Shown here piece by piece: positions 6,117 through 7,194 of a stretch of 7,194 nucleotides of DNA. Within the stretch, counting starts at the first letter, position 1; each line of letters begins with the position of its first letter. The DNA comes from Comamonadaceae bacterium (GTDB lineage: Bacteria > Pseudomonadota > Gammaproteobacteria > Burkholderiales > Burkholderiaceae_C). A program made the position numbers and the translations under genes. The stretch covers positions 1 to 7,194 of the forward strand of contig CANHKH010000170.1 of NCBI GenBank assembly GCA_947460165.1, read 5' to 3'. The notes beneath the pieces were generated by a model. That model saw only the letters and a program-made list of their open reading frames with translations. It was not told the origin of the DNA and ran no database searches.

Positions 6117-7194
6117 ATGACTGCGTTTGCCGACGTCTCCTTTTTCCCCCGCCAAGCCAAACCGCTGACCAGCTACCGCAAGTACTGGGCGCAGCGCTTT
6201 GGCACTGCGCCTTTTTTACCCATGAGCCGGGAGGAAATGCAGCGCCTGGGCTGGGACAGCTGCGACATCATCATCGTCACCGGCGACGCTTACGTGGACC
6301 ACCCCAGCTTTGGCATGGCCGTGATTGGCCGCATGCTCGAAGACCAAGGCTTTCGCGTCGGCATCATTGCCCAGCCGGACTGGCAGTCGGCCGAGCCCTT
6401 CAAAGCCCTGGGCAAGCCCAATTTGTTCTACGGCGTGACGGCCGGGAACATGGACTCCATGATCAACCGCTACACGGCGGACCGCAAAATCCGCAGCGAC
6501 GACGCCTACACCGCGGGCGGGCAGGCCGGGCGCCGGCCCGACCGTGCCGCGCTGGTTTACGCGCAGCGCTGCCGCGAGGCCTTCAAAGACGTGCCCATCG
6601 TGATGGGCGGCATTGAAGGCTCGCTCAGGCGCATTGCGCACTACGACTACTGGTCTGACAAGGTGCGCCGCAGCATCGTGATTGACGCCAAGTGCGACCT
6701 GCTGCTGTATGGCAACGCCGAGCGCGCCATTGTGGAAATTGCCCACCGCCTGGCTGCGCGCGAGCCCATTGAGCACATCACCGATGTGCGCGGCACGGCC
6801 TTTTTGCGCCGCAGCGGCGACCCCACGGCCGAGGGCTGGTCGGAGATCGACTCCACCAACGTGGACGCCCCCGGCCGCGTGGACGCGCATGTCAACCCCT
6901 ACCTCATGATCTCGGACCAAGCGCGGGCCCAAGGCGCCACCTGCGCCCGTGAAGACGAGGCCGAGGCCGTGGCCAGCGCTGAAAACGGCAAGGTCAAGCC
7001 CCTGGTGTTTGTGCCCAACCCGGCCCTGGCCGGCAAGCTCAAAACGCCGCCCCGCGATCGAAGCGTCATTCGCCTGCCCAGCTACGAGCAGGTCAAAAGC
7101 GACGCCGTGCTGTATGCCCACGCCAACCGCGTGTTGCACCTGGAAACCAACCCCGGCAATGCCCGTGCCCTGGTGCAAGCCCATGGCGAGGGCG
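6117..7194 (+). CDS. ygiQ: YgiQ family radical SAM protein, 3'-truncated by the window edge
   Basis: 359 complete codons are visible, about half of a YgiQ-type protein (E. coli about 740 residues). The frame is open to the window end. The visible part is the N-terminal UPF0313 region and closely follows E. coli YgiQ as I remember it: APFLPMSREEM, LGWDSCDII, VTGDAYVDHPSFGMA, GRMLEDQGFRVGIIAQPDW, GVTAGNMDSMINRYTADRK, RPDRAALVYAQRC, GGIEGSLRRIAHYDYWSD, and LYAHANRVLHLETNPG near the end. The radical SAM cysteine motif lies further downstream, outside the window, so catalytic competence cannot be judged. The reaction is not established for the family. ATG at 6117 is the start that leaves the usual short N-terminal lead (MTAFADVSFFP) before the conserved YWAQRFG; the ribosome-binding signal is weak (GGGA at 6108-6111). 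A candidate -10 (6091-6096) precedes it. A long minus-strand open frame over the same bases is a GC-rich shadow. Confidence 0.95.
   Translation, partial: MTAFADVSFFPRQAKPLTSYRKYWAQRFGTAPFLPMSREEMQRLGWDSCDIIIVTGDAYVDHPSFGMAVIGRMLEDQGFRVGIIAQPDWQSAEPFKALGKPNLFYGVTAGNMDSMINRYTADRKIRSDDAYTAGGQAGRRPDRAALVYAQRCREAFKDVPIVMGGIEGSLRRIAHYDYWSDKVRRSIVIDAKCDLLLYGNAERAIVEIAHRLAAREPIEHITDVRGTAFLRRSGDPTAEGWSEIDSTNVDAPGRVDAHVNPYLMISDQARAQGATCAREDEAEAVASAENGKVKPLVFVPNPALAGKLKTPPRDRSVIRLPSYEQVKSDAVLYAHANRVLHLETNPGNARALVQAHGEG

Noticed and set aside
5963..6616. A 217-codon + strand frame overlapping the ygiQ start
   Set aside because: From 6117 on it is out of frame with YgiQ, which has clear homology. The translated product is Arg/His/Pro-rich noise.
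6216..7184. A 322-codon open frame on the minus strand
   Set aside because: It lies wholly opposite the strongly conserved YgiQ coding region; the translation is a His/Val/Gly-rich shadow.

Overview
This is a GC-rich, densely coding chromosomal segment. It most likely comes from a betaproteobacterium of the order Burkholderiales, perhaps Comamonadaceae. That placement is an inference from composition, strong G/C preference at codon third positions, and the look of RimO, RNase R, YggT and YgiQ; no ribosomal RNA is present to settle it. I see no mobile element, phage gene, CRISPR array or toxin/defence cassette. The window reads as ordinary core genome with one lineage-variable stretch (about 4220-6110).

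Layout, left to right. Positions 1-1008 (+) hold the 3' part of rimO, the ribosomal protein S12 methylthiotransferase, whose N-terminus lies outside the window. A symmetric A6-hairpin-T6 terminator (1031-1059) sits between rimO and a convergent tRNA-Leu(CAG) on the minus strand (1121-1205), and an extra 11-bp hairpin (1083-1111) lies between terminator and tRNA. The tRNA is divergent from rnr (RNase R, +, ending at 3631). The rnr start is a puzzle: no ATG or GTG is available between the tRNA and the first conserved domain, and an ATT at 1319 is the best-placed candidate. A hairpin encloses the rnr stop codon, and after 38 bases comes a YggT-family membrane protein gene (3670-4218, +).

The second half is more lineage-specific. 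A 244-base gap carries an 8-2-8 perfect palindrome (4321-4338). It is followed by a 413-residue protein (4463-5704, +) that appears to join a Trp-rich stress-protein-like module to a C-terminal DUF2383/PA2169-type four-helix bundle through a low-complexity linker. Convergent with it is a small putative lipoprotein gene (5720-5929, -). Divergent from that, a YgiQ-family radical SAM protein gene begins at 6117 (+) and runs off the right edge before its iron-sulfur cysteines.

Functionally, rimO (ribosome modification), tRNA-Leu and rnr (structured RNA decay and rRNA/tRNA quality control) share a translation/RNA theme. YggT, the DUF2383 protein, the lipoprotein and YgiQ show no evident shared pathway. 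The most interesting points are the non-canonical start of rnr, the domain fusion at 4463-5704, and the palindrome upstream of it.
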